In this document: piece after piece, positions 26,016 through 35,293 of the stretch
Layout: the number at the start of each line of letters is the position of its first letter
Position numbering within the stretch: the stretch's first letter is position 1
NCBI RefSeq assembly: GCF_030406045.1
Contig: NZ_CP128988.1
Span: 1,275,438 to 1,339,437, forward strand
Source: Thiohalobacter sp. IOR34
Lineage (GTDB): Bacteria > Pseudomonadota > Gammaproteobacteria > Thiohalobacterales > Thiohalobacteraceae
Reading direction: 5' to 3'
Length of the DNA stretch: 64,000 bases
The notes under the pieces: generated by a model
The model's input: only the letters and a program-made list of their open reading frames with translations
The model's database searches: none
Told to the model about the DNA's origin: nothing
Program-made: the position numbers and the translations under genes

Positions 26016-26681
26016 ATGGATTTTCCTGCCGGTCTGCTTCCCACCTGGCTGCTTCTCAGCAGTGATCTGCTGTTCGTGGCCCTGTTGCTGCTGGCCCTGC
26101 TGCGCGCCCCCTGGCAGCGCCTGACCGAGAATGCCTTTTCCAATCTGCTGTTCGCCAGCTGCGTCGGCCTGCTGCTGTTGTGGAATCTGCGTGCCGGGGT
26201 CCAGCCCGGTGTCAATTTCCACCTCCTGGGAGTGACCTCGCTGACCCTGATGGTCGGCTGGGCAGCGGCCTTTCTCGGTGTTGCCCTGGTGACGCTCGGC
26301 ACCACCCTGAACGGTCATGGGGCCCTGGAGACCTATGCCCTCAACAGCCTGATCATGGGTGGCCTGCCGGTGTTGGTGACCTGGCAGTTGCTCGGCCTGG
26401 CACGACGACGCCTGCCCTACAACTTCTTCGTCTATGTCTATGTCAACGCCTTTCTGGCCGCAGGGCTGGGCATCGTCACCGTCGGTTTCGCCACGGCCGC
26501 CGTCCTCTGGCTGGCCGGGGTACACAGTTTCGCCTGGCTGGGCCAGCAGTACCTGGCCTATTTCCCGCTGATGTTCTTTTCGGAGGCGGTGATGAACGGC
26601 ATGCTGATGACCATGATGGTCGCCCTGCGGCCGGCCTGGGTGTGCAGCTTCGACGATGAACTCTATCTCGATGGCAAGTGA
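26016..26681 (+). CDS. Integral membrane protein, ECF-type ABC permease-like (COG3235)
   Basis: The 221-residue protein is hydrophobic, with about six membrane helices. It contains NSLIMGGLPVLVTWQLL and the C-terminal FFSEAVMNGMLMTMMVALRPAWVCSFDDELYL, typical of the family annotated as 'energy-coupling factor ABC transporter permease' and related to CbiM. It would sit in the inner membrane and may take part in metal or cofactor uptake. No ATPase or CbiN/CbiQ partner is next to it, so transport activity is uncertain. The ATG at 26016 is the first Met after the repeat region. The thioredoxin gene follows within a few bases. Confidence 0.8.
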   Translation: MDFPAGLLPTWLLLSSDLLFVALLLLALLRAPWQRLTENAFSNLLFASCVGLLLLWNLRAGVQPGVNFHLLGVTSLTLMVGWAAAFLGVALVTLGTTLNGHGALETYALNSLIMGGLPVLVTWQLLGLARRRLPYNFFVYVYVNAFLAAGLGIVTVGFATAAVLWLAGVHSFAWLGQQYLAYFPLMFFSEAVMNGMLMTMMVALRPAWVCSFDDELYLDGK

Positions 26682-26685
26682 ATGG

Positions 26686-27063
26686 ATGGGACGGATGAAA
26701 GCAAAGGGTGATACGGACCGGATCTACGCGGTTTCCGTCGCTGACTTCGAGACGCGGGTGCTGGATGTCTCGCATCGGCAGCCGGTGCTGGTCGATTTCT
26801 GGGCTGAATGGTGTTCGCCCTGCCTGGTCATCGCCCCGGTGCTGGAGCGGGTGATCGACGGCTTCGGAGGTAGCGTGCTGCTGGCCAAGGTGGAGGTCGA
26901 CGAGGGCGAGAACATGAAGCTCGCCGGTCGCTACCGGGTGCGTGGTTTTCCGACCCTGATCCTGTTCGAGGCGGGGCAGGAGCAGGCACGCTTCAGCAGC
27001 GCCCGGCCGCAGCATTACATCCGCGAGTTCATCGAGCAGCACAGCCGCCTGTTGTCGGTGTGA
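26686..27063 (+). CDS. Thioredoxin-fold protein with WCSPC active site
   Basis: The 125-residue cytosolic protein has the thioredoxin core FWAEWCSPCLVIAPVLERV, the cis-Pro loop RVRGFPTLILFEAG and the usual helices. The active site is WCSPC, not the canonical WCGPC, which shifts redox properties in related proteins. It starts 4 bp after the stop of the membrane protein gene, so the pair is probably one operon. ATG codons at 26686 and 26695 are both usable. Likely a disulfide reductase or a thioredoxin-like chaperone. Confidence 0.88.
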   Translation: MGRMKAKGDTDRIYAVSVADFETRVLDVSHRQPVLVDFWAEWCSPCLVIAPVLERVIDGFGGSVLLAKVEVDEGENMKLAGRYRVRGFPTLILFEAGQEQARFSSARPQHYIREFIEQHSRLLSV

Positions 27064-27203
27064 CCGGATATTTTCTGACGCTATTCAAAGACTTTACCCA
27101 AGGTGCCTGGCCCTGCTAGTATGGTAGGCGAATCCCCGGTTCCCAGTGGGGGAGTAGCCATCCGGGCGGATAATAACAACGCTTGACGGCAGGGCCTGGA
27201 GAG

Positions 27204-28874
27204 ATGCCTCGGATCATCACAGTCACCAGTGGCAAGGGCGGGGTTGGCAAGACCCAGCTGAGTGTCAATCTGGCTCATGAATTCGCCCGCCGTGGCCAGA
27301 AGGCTTGCCTGTTCGATGCCGATCTCGGTCTCGCCAATGCCAACATCCTGCTCGACATCCGCCCCGAGCGCACCCTGGAAGACGTCATCGAGGGCCGCTG
27401 TGGCCTGGCCGACATCATCGTCCGGCCGCTGCCCGGGCTGGACGTCGTGCCGGGCAGCTCCGGGATCGAGAAGATGGCCAATCTGGCCCCCTTTGCGCTG
27501 GCCGAGCTGCGCGAGCAGTTCGACGTCCTCGACCAGTACGACGTCCTGATCTTCGATACTTCCTCCGGCGTCGGCCGCAGCGTCCTGCAGCTGGCCCTGG
27601 CCTCGCCCGAGGTGCTGCTGGTGATGACCCCCGAGCCGACTTCGCTCACCGACGCCTATGCCCTGCTCAAGCTGCTGCGCCAGAACGACTACGGCGGCCA
27701 GCTGCGGGTGGTGGTCAATGCCGCGCGGAGCAGCGAGACCGCCAGCCACACCTTCCAGAAGTTCCGCGAGGTGGCGCGTGTCTATCTGCGTCTGGAACTG
27801 GAACTGCTGGCCAGCATCCCCTATGACGCCCAGGTACAGGCCTCGGTACGGGAACAACAGCCGATCACCCTTGCCCATCCGGAGGCCGCCGCCACCCGGG
27901 CCATCGTCCGCCTCGCCGACAGCCTGCTGGCCGCCGAATCGCCGCTGCAGTTGGCGCTGTCCGAATTCTGGTGGCGCTACAGCAATGCCGGTGGGGAACG
28001 GCCGGGCCCGCGTGAAGCGCCCACGGCGCCCGCGCCGCGTCGGCCTGAGGCGGCCGACGCAGCGAGCCGTGAGGCGCAACTGGAGACCAAGCTCGATCTG
28101 CTGCTCGCCGAGATGCAGTCGATGAAGGCCGAACTGGCCCAGCTCAAGGCGGTCGAAGCGCCACGGTCGGCGACGGAGGAGCCGGCGCAACGACAGCAGC
28201 CGCCGGGGAAGATCGAGCGGCGTGGCGGGGTGCAGGTGCCTGGCCACTCGCGTGCCCTGCGCGGCGACCGCCGTCCGACCCCGATCGACAGCCTGGCCTT
28301 GCGCTGTGTCGTCGGCCGTCTGCTGGTCGGAGTCATGCAGGCCAGCGATGGCAGCCAGCCGGTGCAGATCGATTCCGGCACCGAGGTCCTGGCGGTGGAC
28401 AACCCCTACAACCTCCTGCCCGGCCGTTATTCCTCCATTGCCCTCGGCTTCAGCGGCATCGACCACCCCGACGACTTCGTCGAAGAGGTCTTCACGAGCT
28501 GTGCCATCACCGGCTGCAAGGTACACACTCTGGGTTCCAACAAGCGCTATTGGCCGACCCGCGACCGCGACGGTTGCCTGCTGCTCGACGAGTCAGCGGC
28601 CGAGGGAGGACGGATCAGGATCTATCTGCCGATCGGTCAGCCGGCATTCGAGGGCGTGTCTTCCGAGCAACAGCCCCGGGCCCGACTCAGTCCCGAGCCG
28701 GCGCAGGAATTCGACTGGCGGCGGCGCTATGCCGATCGCCTGCAGGCCCTGCCGGCGGAGGAGGCCGGGGGCAGTCGCTATTATGAACTCCAGCGTGAAG
28801 GCCGGCCGCCGGTGATCTTCGTGCAGAATCCATCCACCGAGGAGAAGGATTCGCGCGAGGCCGGTCTCTGCTGA
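27204..28874 (+). CDS. FlhG/MinD-like ATPase with a long unrecognised C-terminal domain
   Basis: The 556-residue protein starts with a deviant Walker A (SGKGGVGKTQ, residues 9-18), then DADLGLANANILLD and VLIFDTSSGVG, matching the FlhG/FleN branch of the MinD/ParA ATPases. The ATPase part ends near residue 265. It is followed by a Pro/Ala-rich linker with a predicted coiled coil (about 290-320). The C-terminal domain of about 200 residues (LALRCVVGRLLVGV, SGTEVLAVDNPYNLLPGRY, SCAITGCKVHTLG) is one I do not recognise. FlhG normally sets polar flagellum number beside flagellar genes; none are nearby. The ATG at 27204 follows GGAGAG. A role in placing or regulating a cellular structure is inference. 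Confidence 0.8.
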   Translation: MPRIITVTSGKGGVGKTQLSVNLAHEFARRGQKACLFDADLGLANANILLDIRPERTLEDVIEGRCGLADIIVRPLPGLDVVPGSSGIEKMANLAPFALAELREQFDVLDQYDVLIFDTSSGVGRSVLQLALASPEVLLVMTPEPTSLTDAYALLKLLRQNDYGGQLRVVVNAARSSETASHTFQKFREVARVYLRLELELLASIPYDAQVQASVREQQPITLAHPEAAATRAIVRLADSLLAAESPLQLALSEFWWRYSNAGGERPGPREAPTAPAPRRPEAADAASREAQLETKLDLLLAEMQSMKAELAQLKAVEAPRSATEEPAQRQQPPGKIERRGGVQVPGHSRALRGDRRPTPIDSLALRCVVGRLLVGVMQASDGSQPVQIDSGTEVLAVDNPYNLLPGRYSSIALGFSGIDHPDDFVEEVFTSCAITGCKVHTLGSNKRYWPTRDRDGCLLLDESAAEGGRIRIYLPIGQPAFEGVSSEQQPRARLSPEPAQEFDWRRRYADRLQALPAEEAGGSRYYELQREGRPPVIFVQNPSTEEKDSREAGLC

Positions 28875-28984
28875 GGGCTGTCGGCGGCCGCCCAGCTCAC
28901 GACGTTAACCGCCACCCCGGCGTTCTGCGGAGAAGCAAATATCAACCCGGCAACTATTAACCCGGCAACTGAATATGCCGTGTT

Positions 28985-29022
28985 AATAAAAAACGGCACG
29001 CCCGGGGGCGTGCCGTTTTCGC
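28985..29022. terminator. Bidirectional intrinsic terminator
   Basis: AAAAAACGGCACGCC and GGCGTGCCGTTTTC form a strong stem with A and T runs on both sides. It lies between the convergent FlhG-like and PPIase genes and can serve both. Confidence 0.85.
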
Positions 29023-29025
29023 GGT

Positions 29026-29826
29026 CTACTTGTTGATATCGATCTTGGCCTTGCTGCGCAGGCTGCCCAGGAACTCGTCGATGCGCTTGTTCTGCAGCAT
29101 CGACCGGATCTGCGGCTTGACCTCCTCATAGGACGGCGGCTGGGTGTCGCGCGAGTCCTCGAGCAGGATCACGTGCCAGCCGAACTGGGTCTGCACTGGC
29201 GTTTTGCTGTAGCTGCCCTTTTCCATCGAGGCCACGGCATCGGCGAAGGGCTTGACCATCTGTTCCGGTCCGAACCAGCCGAGGTCGCCGCCGTTCTTGC
29301 CGGTCGGGCCGGTGGACTTCTCCTTGGCCAGGCTGGCGAAGTCGGCGCCGCCGTCCAGGGCCTTGATGACGGCCTTGGCCTCGTCCTCGGTCTTGACCAG
29401 GATGTGGCGGGCGTGGAACTCCTTGCCACCCTGTTTGGCGACCAGGTTTTCATAGGCCGCCTTCATTTCGGCCTCGTCGACCGGATGCGCGCTGAGATAG
29501 TCGCGCATGTTCTTGCTGACCAGGACGCTGCGGCGATGCCACTTGAGTTCGCGCACCACCTCGGGCTGCTGGTCGACCTTCTTTCTCTCGGCATCCTGGG
29601 TGACCAGTTCGATATCGATCAGCTCCTTCAGGGCCTGTTCACGGCTGGGCGCCTTGCCGGCGCCCTGATGGCGGTGGCTGCGCTGGGCCTGGTAGGCGCG
29701 CAGCATCTCTTCAGTGATCGGTTTGCCGTTGACGGTGGCCAGTACCTCGGTGTCGCTGGCCAGGGCAGGACTGCCGGCGGTGGTGAGTGCTGCGCCGAGC
29801 AGCAGGGTGGCGAATAGGGATCGCAT
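29026..29826 (-). CDS. Periplasmic PpiC/SurA-type peptidyl-prolyl isomerase
   Basis: The 266-residue protein has a Sec signal peptide (MRSLFATLLLGAALTTAGSP, cleavage near ALA), an N-terminal SurA-like helical chaperone region with VNGKPITEEML, and one parvulin domain: FHARHILVKTEDEAKAVI, GGDLGWFGPEQMVKPFADAV, QTQFGWHVILLED. It should help fold outer-membrane or periplasmic proteins. The ATG at 29826 starts the signal peptide; the upstream in-frame extension is unlikely. It is the last gene of a yciB-yciI-bolA-ppiC block, an order seen in other gammaproteobacteria. Confidence 0.92.
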   Translation of the reverse strand: MRSLFATLLLGAALTTAGSPALASDTEVLATVNGKPITEEMLRAYQAQRSHRHQGAGKAPSREQALKELIDIELVTQDAERKKVDQQPEVVRELKWHRRSVLVSKNMRDYLSAHPVDEAEMKAAYENLVAKQGGKEFHARHILVKTEDEAKAVIKALDGGADFASLAKEKSTGPTGKNGGDLGWFGPEQMVKPFADAVASMEKGSYSKTPVQTQFGWHVILLEDSRDTQPPSYEEVKPQIRSMLQNKRIDEFLGSLRSKAKIDINK

Positions 29827-29857
29827 AGTGGTTCCTTGTCGTGTGGGTGAGCGGATT

Positions 29858-30133
29858 TCAGGGTGCGGATTCGTCCGGTGTGCCGGCCTGGATGCTGAGC
29901 GCATGGATCTCGCTCTGCATGGCCTCGCCAAGGGCCTCGTAGACCATGCGGTGGCGCTGGATCAGGCTCTTGCCGGCGAAGGCCGGACTGACGATGTCGA
30001 CGATGAAATGCCCGCCGCCGCCTCGCGCACCCGCATGACCGGCATGCTTGGCCGAGTCGTCGCGGATCTCAAGCCGGATCGGGGCCAGGGCGGCGGTAAG
30101 GCGTTCGCGGATCAGGGTCACACGGTCGGTCAT
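29858..30133 (-). CDS. BolA family protein
   Basis: The 91-residue product has the BolA fold, with the core [30 protein letters not shown] and the C-terminal [12 protein letters not shown], including the conserved His of RHRMVY. BolA proteins partner with monothiol glutaredoxins to handle iron-sulfur clusters and affect morphology and stress response. The start ATG at 30133 overlaps the yciI stop as ATGA, so translation is coupled. It lies between yciI and the PPIase gene. Confidence 0.9.
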   Translation of the reverse strand: MTDRVTLIRERLTAALAPIRLEIRDDSAKHAGHAGARGGGGHFIVDIVSPAFAGKSLIQRHRMVYEALGEAMQSEIHALSIQAGTPDESAP

Positions 30134-30432
30134 TTCGGAAATACCTTCTTGAACGGTTTGACGCTGACCTCGGCGTAGACGCCAGCGTCCTGATAGGGAT
30201 CGGCATCGGCCCAGGCGCGGGCCGCCTCCAGGGAATCGAATTCCGCCACCACCAGGCTGCCACTGAAACCGGCAGGGCCGGGGTCCTCGCTGTCGATCGC
30301 CGGATGCGGCCCGGCCAGCAGCAGCCGCCCTGCGGCCTGCAGTTCCTCCAGCCGGGCGAGATGGGCGGGGCGGGCGGCGAGGCGCTGTTCCAGGGTGCCG
30401 GGGTGGTCCCGGCTGATGATGGCGTACCACAT
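30130..30432 (-). CDS. YciI-like protein
   Basis: The 100-residue product ([20 protein letters not shown] onward) shows the YciI ferredoxin-like fold signatures: [44 protein letters not shown] and the C-terminal VSVKPFKKV. The conserved His and Asp pair that forms the proposed active site is present (HLARL; DADPY). The biochemical role of the family is unsettled. It sits 2 bp after yciB and overlaps bolA. Confidence 0.9.
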   Translation of the reverse strand: MWYAIISRDHPGTLEQRLAARPAHLARLEELQAAGRLLLAGPHPAIDSEDPGPAGFSGSLVVAEFDSLEAARAWADADPYQDAGVYAEVSVKPFKKVFPK

Positions 30433-30434
30433 GC

Positions 30435-30989
30435 TCAGGATTTCTCTTCGCCACCCGCCTCGTCGTCGTCGAGGTAGCGGGCGATGAACACGCCCTGTCC
30501 GAGTACGAAGGCCAGGGTGATGCCCATGATGCCGAACAGCTTGAAGTTGACCCAGGTGTCCTCCGGGTAGTTGTAGGCGACGTACAGATTGACGATCCCC
30601 ATCAGCGCGAAGAACACCACCCAGGCCAGGTTGAGGCGGGTCCAGACGTGGCGCGGGGCGCTCAGTGCCTGGCTCATCATGCGTTCCGTGAAGGAACGTT
30701 GACCGATGAACTGGCTGCCGAGGAAGCCGATCGCGAACAGCCAGTAGGCGACAGTCGGCTTCCACTTGAAGAACACGGGGTCGTCGAAGATCAGGGTGGC
30801 GCCGCCGAACAGCACCACGATGGCCAGGACCACCAGATGCGAATTCTCGAAGCGCCGGTGCCTGAGCCAGAACAGGGCCACCTGGAGGATGGTGGCGGCC
30901 ACCGCCACGGCCGTGCCGACATAGAAGCCATACAGCTTGTAGGCGACGAAGAACAGCAGGACCGGAAAGAAGTCGAATAGGAATTTCAT
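30435..30989 (-). CDS. yciB: Inner-membrane-spanning protein YciB (septation protein A)
   Basis: The 184-residue protein has about five membrane helices and the family signatures [47 protein letters not shown] and [20 protein letters not shown]. YciB (IspZ) contributes to envelope integrity and septation and interacts with elongation and division proteins. It is the first gene of the four-gene block. The ATG at 30989 matches the conserved start; the longer in-frame ORF to 31073 is unsupported. Confidence 0.94.
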   Translation of the reverse strand: MKFLFDFFPVLLFFVAYKLYGFYVGTAVAVAATILQVALFWLRHRRFENSHLVVLAIVVLFGGATLIFDDPVFFKWKPTVAYWLFAIGFLGSQFIGQRSFTERMMSQALSAPRHVWTRLNLAWVVFFALMGIVNLYVAYNYPEDTWVNFKLFGIMGITLAFVLGQGVFIARYLDDDEAGGEEKS

Positions 30990-31115
30990 ATATGTCGTCG
31001 TTCGTCGCCGGCAGCGGTTCGCCGGCCCCTTGCCCCGCCTTCCCGGGGTTCCGGACTTTATCAGATCGTCCAAATAGTACCCGATTTCGACGCCGGAGGG
31101 GCAGGGGAAGTTCCC

Positions 31116-31310
31116 TGGCAGCCTGTCGGACTTAGGCGATCGTAGCGAGCAGGGTGGGAGAACGAGAACGAATCTTCACGATTTCGAGGCGCATAGCGGG
31201 CACTACGCAACGGGAAATCGGGGAGATTCGGGCCGCTCTCCCACCCGCGCAGTAGATCAGTCCTGAGTCCGACAGGCTGCTAGCCCGGATATTGCACCAA
31301 GGCGGCGCGC
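31116..31310. repeat. Inverted copy of the second module of the 298-bp repeat plus a MITE-A left end
   Basis: CCTGTCGGACTTAGGCGATC to GAGTCCGACAGGCTGCTAG is the reverse complement of the module in the 25039-25942 array. It is bounded by short inverted ends (CCTGTCGGAC/GTCCGACAGG). It runs straight into TAGCCCGGATATTGCACCAA, the MITE-A left terminus. Non-coding; upstream of yciB. Confidence 0.75.
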
Positions 31311-31394
31311 ATGATCGTAGTGCAGGCTGGAAATGGATCGGGAACTCGTAACCCGGCTTTTGTCTGTTCGATCGACTCCGGGCATTGCCCGCCG

Positions 31395-31640
31395 TGGATC
31401 CCCCAATCGCGGCCTGGAGGCCGCTCCTACAAAACAAGAGGTTCCGCCCTACCCCGTAGGAGCGGCGTCCACGCCGCGATTTTGGTGGCAACCCCCATCG
31501 CGGCCTGGAGGCCGCTCCTACGGGGCATGGCGGCACAATGTGTTGTCGTAGGAGCGGTCTCCAGGCCGCGATCAAGGCGCAAGGGGTACCGCGCCATCCT
31601 GCCACCCCGGCCCACGGAGCCTGCCTTGGTGCAATCTAGG
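31395..31640. repeat. Two REP palindrome pairs and a degraded MITE-A end
   Basis: Four palindromes are visible: GCGGCCTGGAGGCCGC (31410 and 31500 areas), a variant GCGGCGTCCACGCCGC near 31464, and GCGGTCTCCAGGCCGC near 31555. They form two facing pairs with spacers. CCTTGGTGCAATCTAGG at about 31623 looks like a decayed MITE-A right end. Non-coding spacer before the PHP phosphatase. Confidence 0.7.
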
Positions 31641-31718
31641 CATGGCCAGGGTGCGACTGTTGGCACCTCAGGGGTTCGCGGCAAGACCTGCCGCCGGGGG
31701 ATGCGGTAGAATGTCCGG

Positions 31719-32579
31719 ATGCCCGTCGAATACGATCTGCACAGCCATTCCCTCGCCTCGGACGGCACCCTGTCGCCGGCGGCCCTGGTGGCGCGCGCCG
31801 CCGCGGCCGGTGTCGAGGTGCTGGCCCTGACCGATCACGATACCACGGCCGGCGTGGCCGAGGCGCGCGCCGCCGCCATGGAGCAGGGCATCGAGCTGGT
31901 GGCGGGGGTGGAGATCTCGGTGACCTGGCGGCGACAGACGGTGCACATCGTCGGTCTGGGCGTGGATCCGGACGACGCCCGGCTGCAGAGCGGCCTGGCT
32001 GGGCTGTGCGAGTTCCGCGCTTGGCGTGCCGAGGAGATCGGACGGCGGCTGGAGAAGGCCGGCATCGCCGATGCCTGGGCCGGCGCCCGGCGCCACGCGC
32101 GCGGCGTGCTGATCAGCCGTACCCACTTTGCCCATTTCCTGGTCGAGGCGGGACATGCCAAATCGGTGCGTGATGTCTTCAAGCGTTATCTGGTGGCCAA
32201 CCGGCCGGGCCACGTCAGTGGCCAGTGGGCCGCCCTGGAGGATGCCGTCGCCTGGATCCGTGGTGCCGGCGGCCAGGCGGTGGTGGCCCATCCGGCACGC
32301 TACCGCCTGAGCGGCACCCGCCTGCGCCAGCTGCTGGGTGAGTTCCGGGAATGCGGCGGGGTTGCCCTGGAAGTGGTCTCCGGCAGCCATTCGACGGAGG
32401 AGATGCACCGCATGGCCGGCCTGGCGCGCAGCCTGGGCCTGCTGGCCTCGCGCGGCTCGGACTACCACGGGCCGGAGAACCCCTGGATCGAGCTGGGCCG
32501 GGTGCCGGCGCTGCCCACCGGCTGCGTCCCGGTGTGGAGCGACTGGCCCCAGGGCCTGCCGCTCGTGGTCAACCAGTGA
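31719..32579 (+). CDS. rnm: PHP-domain exonuclease/nucleoside-bisphosphate phosphatase (RNase AM, YciV)
   Basis: The 286-residue protein has a PHP domain with YDLHSHSLASDGTLSP at the N terminus, LALTDHDTTAGV, VAGVEISV, the central HARGVLISRTHFA, VVAHPARY and the C-terminal LASRGSDYHGP. All metal ligands look intact. The E. coli homologue (RnmA/YciV) trims 5' ends of rRNA and degrades nucleoside 3',5'-bisphosphates. It starts a plus-strand block with yciO, an M50 protease and trpS, a classical gammaproteobacterial order near trp loci. A REP region lies upstream. Confidence 0.92.
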   Translation: MPVEYDLHSHSLASDGTLSPAALVARAAAAGVEVLALTDHDTTAGVAEARAAAMEQGIELVAGVEISVTWRRQTVHIVGLGVDPDDARLQSGLAGLCEFRAWRAEEIGRRLEKAGIADAWAGARRHARGVLISRTHFAHFLVEAGHAKSVRDVFKRYLVANRPGHVSGQWAALEDAVAWIRGAGGQAVVAHPARYRLSGTRLRQLLGEFRECGGVALEVVSGSHSTEEMHRMAGLARSLGLLASRGSDYHGPENPWIELGRVPALPTGCVPVWSDWPQGLPLVVNQ

Positions 32580-32608
32580 TGGGCTGCTGAGCCTGCGATA
32601 GGGACGTC

Positions 32609-33229
32609 ATGAGCCAGTTCTTCGAGATCCATCCGGACAATCCCCAGCCGCGGTTGATCCGCCGCGCCGTGGAGATTCTCCGCCAGGGGGAGGTGATCGC
32701 CTATCCGACCGATTCCAGCTATGCGCTCGGCTGCCTGATCGGCGACAAGGCGGCAATGGAGCGCATCCGCCGCATCCGCCAGCTGGACGACAAGCACAAC
32801 TTTACCCTGGTGTGCAGCGACCTGGGCCAGATCTCGACCTATGCCAAGGTCGACAACAGCGCCTTCCGCCTGCTCAAGGCCTTCACGCCCGGTCCCTATA
32901 CCTTCATCTTCAAGGCCACCCACGAGGTGCCGCGCCGTCTGCAACACGGCCGCCGCAAGACCATCGGCATCCGCATCCCCGATCATCCCATTGCCCAGGC
33001 GCTGGTCGCCGAGCTGGGCGAACCGCTGATGAGCAGCACCCTGATACTGCCGGGTGCCGAGCTGCCGGAGACCGATCCCTGGGAGATCCGCGAACGCCTG
33101 GAGCACGAGCTGGGGCTGGTCATCGCCGGTGGCAGCTGCAGCCCGGAACCGACCACCGTGGTGGACATGACCGAGGGCGTGCCCCGGATCCTGCGCGAGG
33201 GCCGCGGGCCGGTCGAGGGTCTGGTCTGA
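32609..33229 (+). CDS. yciO: YciO, Sua5/YrdC family
   Basis: The 206-residue product has the YrdC-type fold with GEVIAYPTDSSYALGC, RIRQLDDKHNFTLVCSDL, FTPGPYTFIFKATHEVP, IGIRIPDHPIAQALV and the C-terminal PTTVVDM. The Sua5/YrdC family makes threonylcarbamoyl-AMP for tRNA t6A modification. YciO is a paralogue with weak activity in E. coli, so the true role here is open. It begins 29 bp after rnm. Confidence 0.9.
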   Translation: MSQFFEIHPDNPQPRLIRRAVEILRQGEVIAYPTDSSYALGCLIGDKAAMERIRRIRQLDDKHNFTLVCSDLGQISTYAKVDNSAFRLLKAFTPGPYTFIFKATHEVPRRLQHGRRKTIGIRIPDHPIAQALVAELGEPLMSSTLILPGAELPETDPWEIRERLEHELGLVIAGGSCSPEPTTVVDMTEGVPRILREGRGPVEGLV

Positions 33230-33269
33230 TGCCGCAGGGAGGCGGGGGAAAAGCGGGTATACTGCGCCG

Positions 33270-33923
33270 ATGCACGGCCTGACGACCATACAGATGATCT
33301 CGGTGGCGGTACTGCCGCTGCTGTTTGCCATCACCGTCCACGAGGTGGCGCATGGCTGGGTGGCGCTGCAGTTCGGCGATCGTACGGCACAGCTGCTCGG
33401 CCGGCTGACCCTCAATCCGTTCAAGCACATCGATCCCGTCGGTACACTGCTGGTGCCCGCCGTGCTGCTGCTGCTCGGTGGCTTTGTCTTCGGCTGGGCC
33501 AAGCCGGTGCCGGTCGACTGGCGCAACCTGCGCAACCCCAAGCGCGACATGGCGATCGTCGCTGCCGCCGGGCCGCTGGCCAATCTCGCCATGGCCATCG
33601 GCTGGGCGCTGATCGCCAAGTTCGCCCTGTTGCTGGATGCCTCGCTGCCGCAAGCCGCCGTGCCACTGCTGCTGATGGGCAAGGTGGGCATCTACATCAA
33701 TATCATCCTGATGGTGCTCAATCTGCTGCCCCTGCCGCCGCTGGATGGCGGGCGCGTGCTGGTGGGGTTGCTGCCGCACCCCTATGCGGCCGCGGTGGCG
33801 CGCCTCGAACCCTATGGCTTCTTCATCCTGGTGGCCCTGCTGGCCACCGGAATCCTGGGTCAGATCCTCGGGCCACCGGTGGCGGCCCTGGAACGTCTGC
33901 TGTTCACGCTGGCCGGAATCTGA
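33270..33923 (+). CDS. Site-2 protease family M50 membrane metalloprotease
   Basis: The 217-residue integral membrane protein has the zinc motif HEVAHG in the first helix (near residue 24), the PVDWRNLRNPKRDMAIVAAAGPLANL region and the second zinc-binding element NLLPLPPLDGGRVL. About five membrane helices. It is the short type lacking PDZ domains. Substrate unknown; relatives cleave transmembrane anti-sigma factors or remnant signal peptides. It lies between yciO and trpS in the same direction. Confidence 0.92.
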   Translation: MHGLTTIQMISVAVLPLLFAITVHEVAHGWVALQFGDRTAQLLGRLTLNPFKHIDPVGTLLVPAVLLLLGGFVFGWAKPVPVDWRNLRNPKRDMAIVAAAGPLANLAMAIGWALIAKFALLLDASLPQAAVPLLLMGKVGIYINIILMVLNLLPLPPLDGGRVLVGLLPHPYAAAVARLEPYGFFILVALLATGILGQILGPPVAALERLLFTLAGI

Positions 33924-33978
33924 ACGCCATGCCAGCGCTTTTCCCTTTCCCTAGCTGTACTGTCACCCGGAGGATGAC

Positions 33979-35196
33979 GTGAACACCACGCTCCCGCAGA
34001 ACGGCCGTGTGCTCTCCGGCATGCGCCCCACCGGCCAGCTTCATCTCGGCCATTACCATGGCGTGTTGCAGAACTGGATCAAGCTGCAGCACGAATACGA
34101 CTGTTTCTTCTTCGTTGCCGACTGGCACGCCCTGACCACCCACTATGAGGACACCGGCGACATCACCGAGAGTGCCTGGGAGATGGTCATCGACTGGCTG
34201 GCGGCCGGCGTCAATCCCGGTGCTGCCCGCCTGTTCATCCAGTCGCGGGTGCCGGAACATGCCGAGCTGCACCTGCTGCTGTCGATGATCACGCCGCTCG
34301 GCTGGCTGGAGCGGGTGCCGACCTACAAGGATCAGCAGGAGAAGCTCAAGGAGAAGGATCTGGCCACTTACGGCTTTCTGGGCTACCCGCTGCTGCAGAG
34401 CGCCGACATCCTCATCTATCGGGCCACCGGGGTGCCGGTCGGCGAGGACCAGGTGGCGCACGTCGAGCTGACCCGAGAGGTGGCGCGGCGCTTCAATCAT
34501 CTCTACGGCCGCGAGCCCGACTTCGAGGCCAGGGCCGAGGAGGCGGTGAAGAAGATGGGCAAGAAGAACGCCAGGCTCTACCGCGAGCTGCGCCGCAAGT
34601 ACCAGGAGCAGGGCGACCACGAGGCGCTGGAGGTGGCACGGGCCCTGCTGGCGGAACAGCAGAACCTGTCGCTGGGCGACCGCGAGCGGCTGTTCGGCTA
34701 CCTGGAGGGGGCGGGCCGTATCATCCTCCCCGAGCCCCAGGCGCTGCTCACCCCGGCGGCGAAGATGCCCGGGCTGGACGGGCAGAAGATGTCCAAGTCC
34801 TACGGCAACACCATCTCGCTGCGCGAGGATCCGGACAGCATCAGCCGCAAGCTGAAGACCATGCCCACCGACCCGGCACGGGTCCGGCGCAACGATCCCG
34901 GCGACCCGGACAAGTGCCCGGTGTGGCAGCTGCACCAGGTCTATTCCGATCAGCAGACCCGCGACTGGGTGCGCGAGGGCTGCACCAGCGCCGGCATCGG
35001 TTGCCTGGACTGCAAGCAGCCGATCATCGATGCGGTTCAGGCCGAGCTGGCGCCGATCCGCGAGCGGGCCCTGGAATTCAGCCAGAACCGGGGGGCGGTG
35101 CGCAGCATCATCGACGAGGGCTGCGAGGAGGCGCGCGCCATCGCGCGTGATACCTTACATGAGGTTCGTTCTGCAATGGGCTTGAATTATAACTAA
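33979..35196 (+). CDS. trpS: Tryptophanyl-tRNA synthetase
   Basis: The 405-residue class I enzyme has the HIGH-type GMRPTGQLHLGHYHGVLQNW, the Trp-recognition region GYPLLQSADILIY, and KMSKS in LDGQKMSKSYGNTISL near residue 270. An insert with KKMGKKNARLYRELRRKYQEQ makes it the longer gammaproteobacterial type. The start is GTG at 33979, preceded by GGAGGA. Cytosolic, essential. Confidence 0.96.
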   Translation: MNTTLPQNGRVLSGMRPTGQLHLGHYHGVLQNWIKLQHEYDCFFFVADWHALTTHYEDTGDITESAWEMVIDWLAAGVNPGAARLFIQSRVPEHAELHLLLSMITPLGWLERVPTYKDQQEKLKEKDLATYGFLGYPLLQSADILIYRATGVPVGEDQVAHVELTREVARRFNHLYGREPDFEARAEEAVKKMGKKNARLYRELRRKYQEQGDHEALEVARALLAEQQNLSLGDRERLFGYLEGAGRIILPEPQALLTPAAKMPGLDGQKMSKSYGNTISLREDPDSISRKLKTMPTDPARVRRNDPGDPDKCPVWQLHQVYSDQQTRDWVREGCTSAGIGCLDCKQPIIDAVQAELAPIRERALEFSQNRGAVRSIIDEGCEEARAIARDTLHEVRSAMGLNYN

Positions 35197-35293
35197 AAAA
35201 ATATCCGCCCAATCTATCGGCAGCCGCCTGGCATTTTAGGGTAGAATGGTCCGATCCTAACGATATGAACCCCGTACCCGGCCACCAGCCCAG

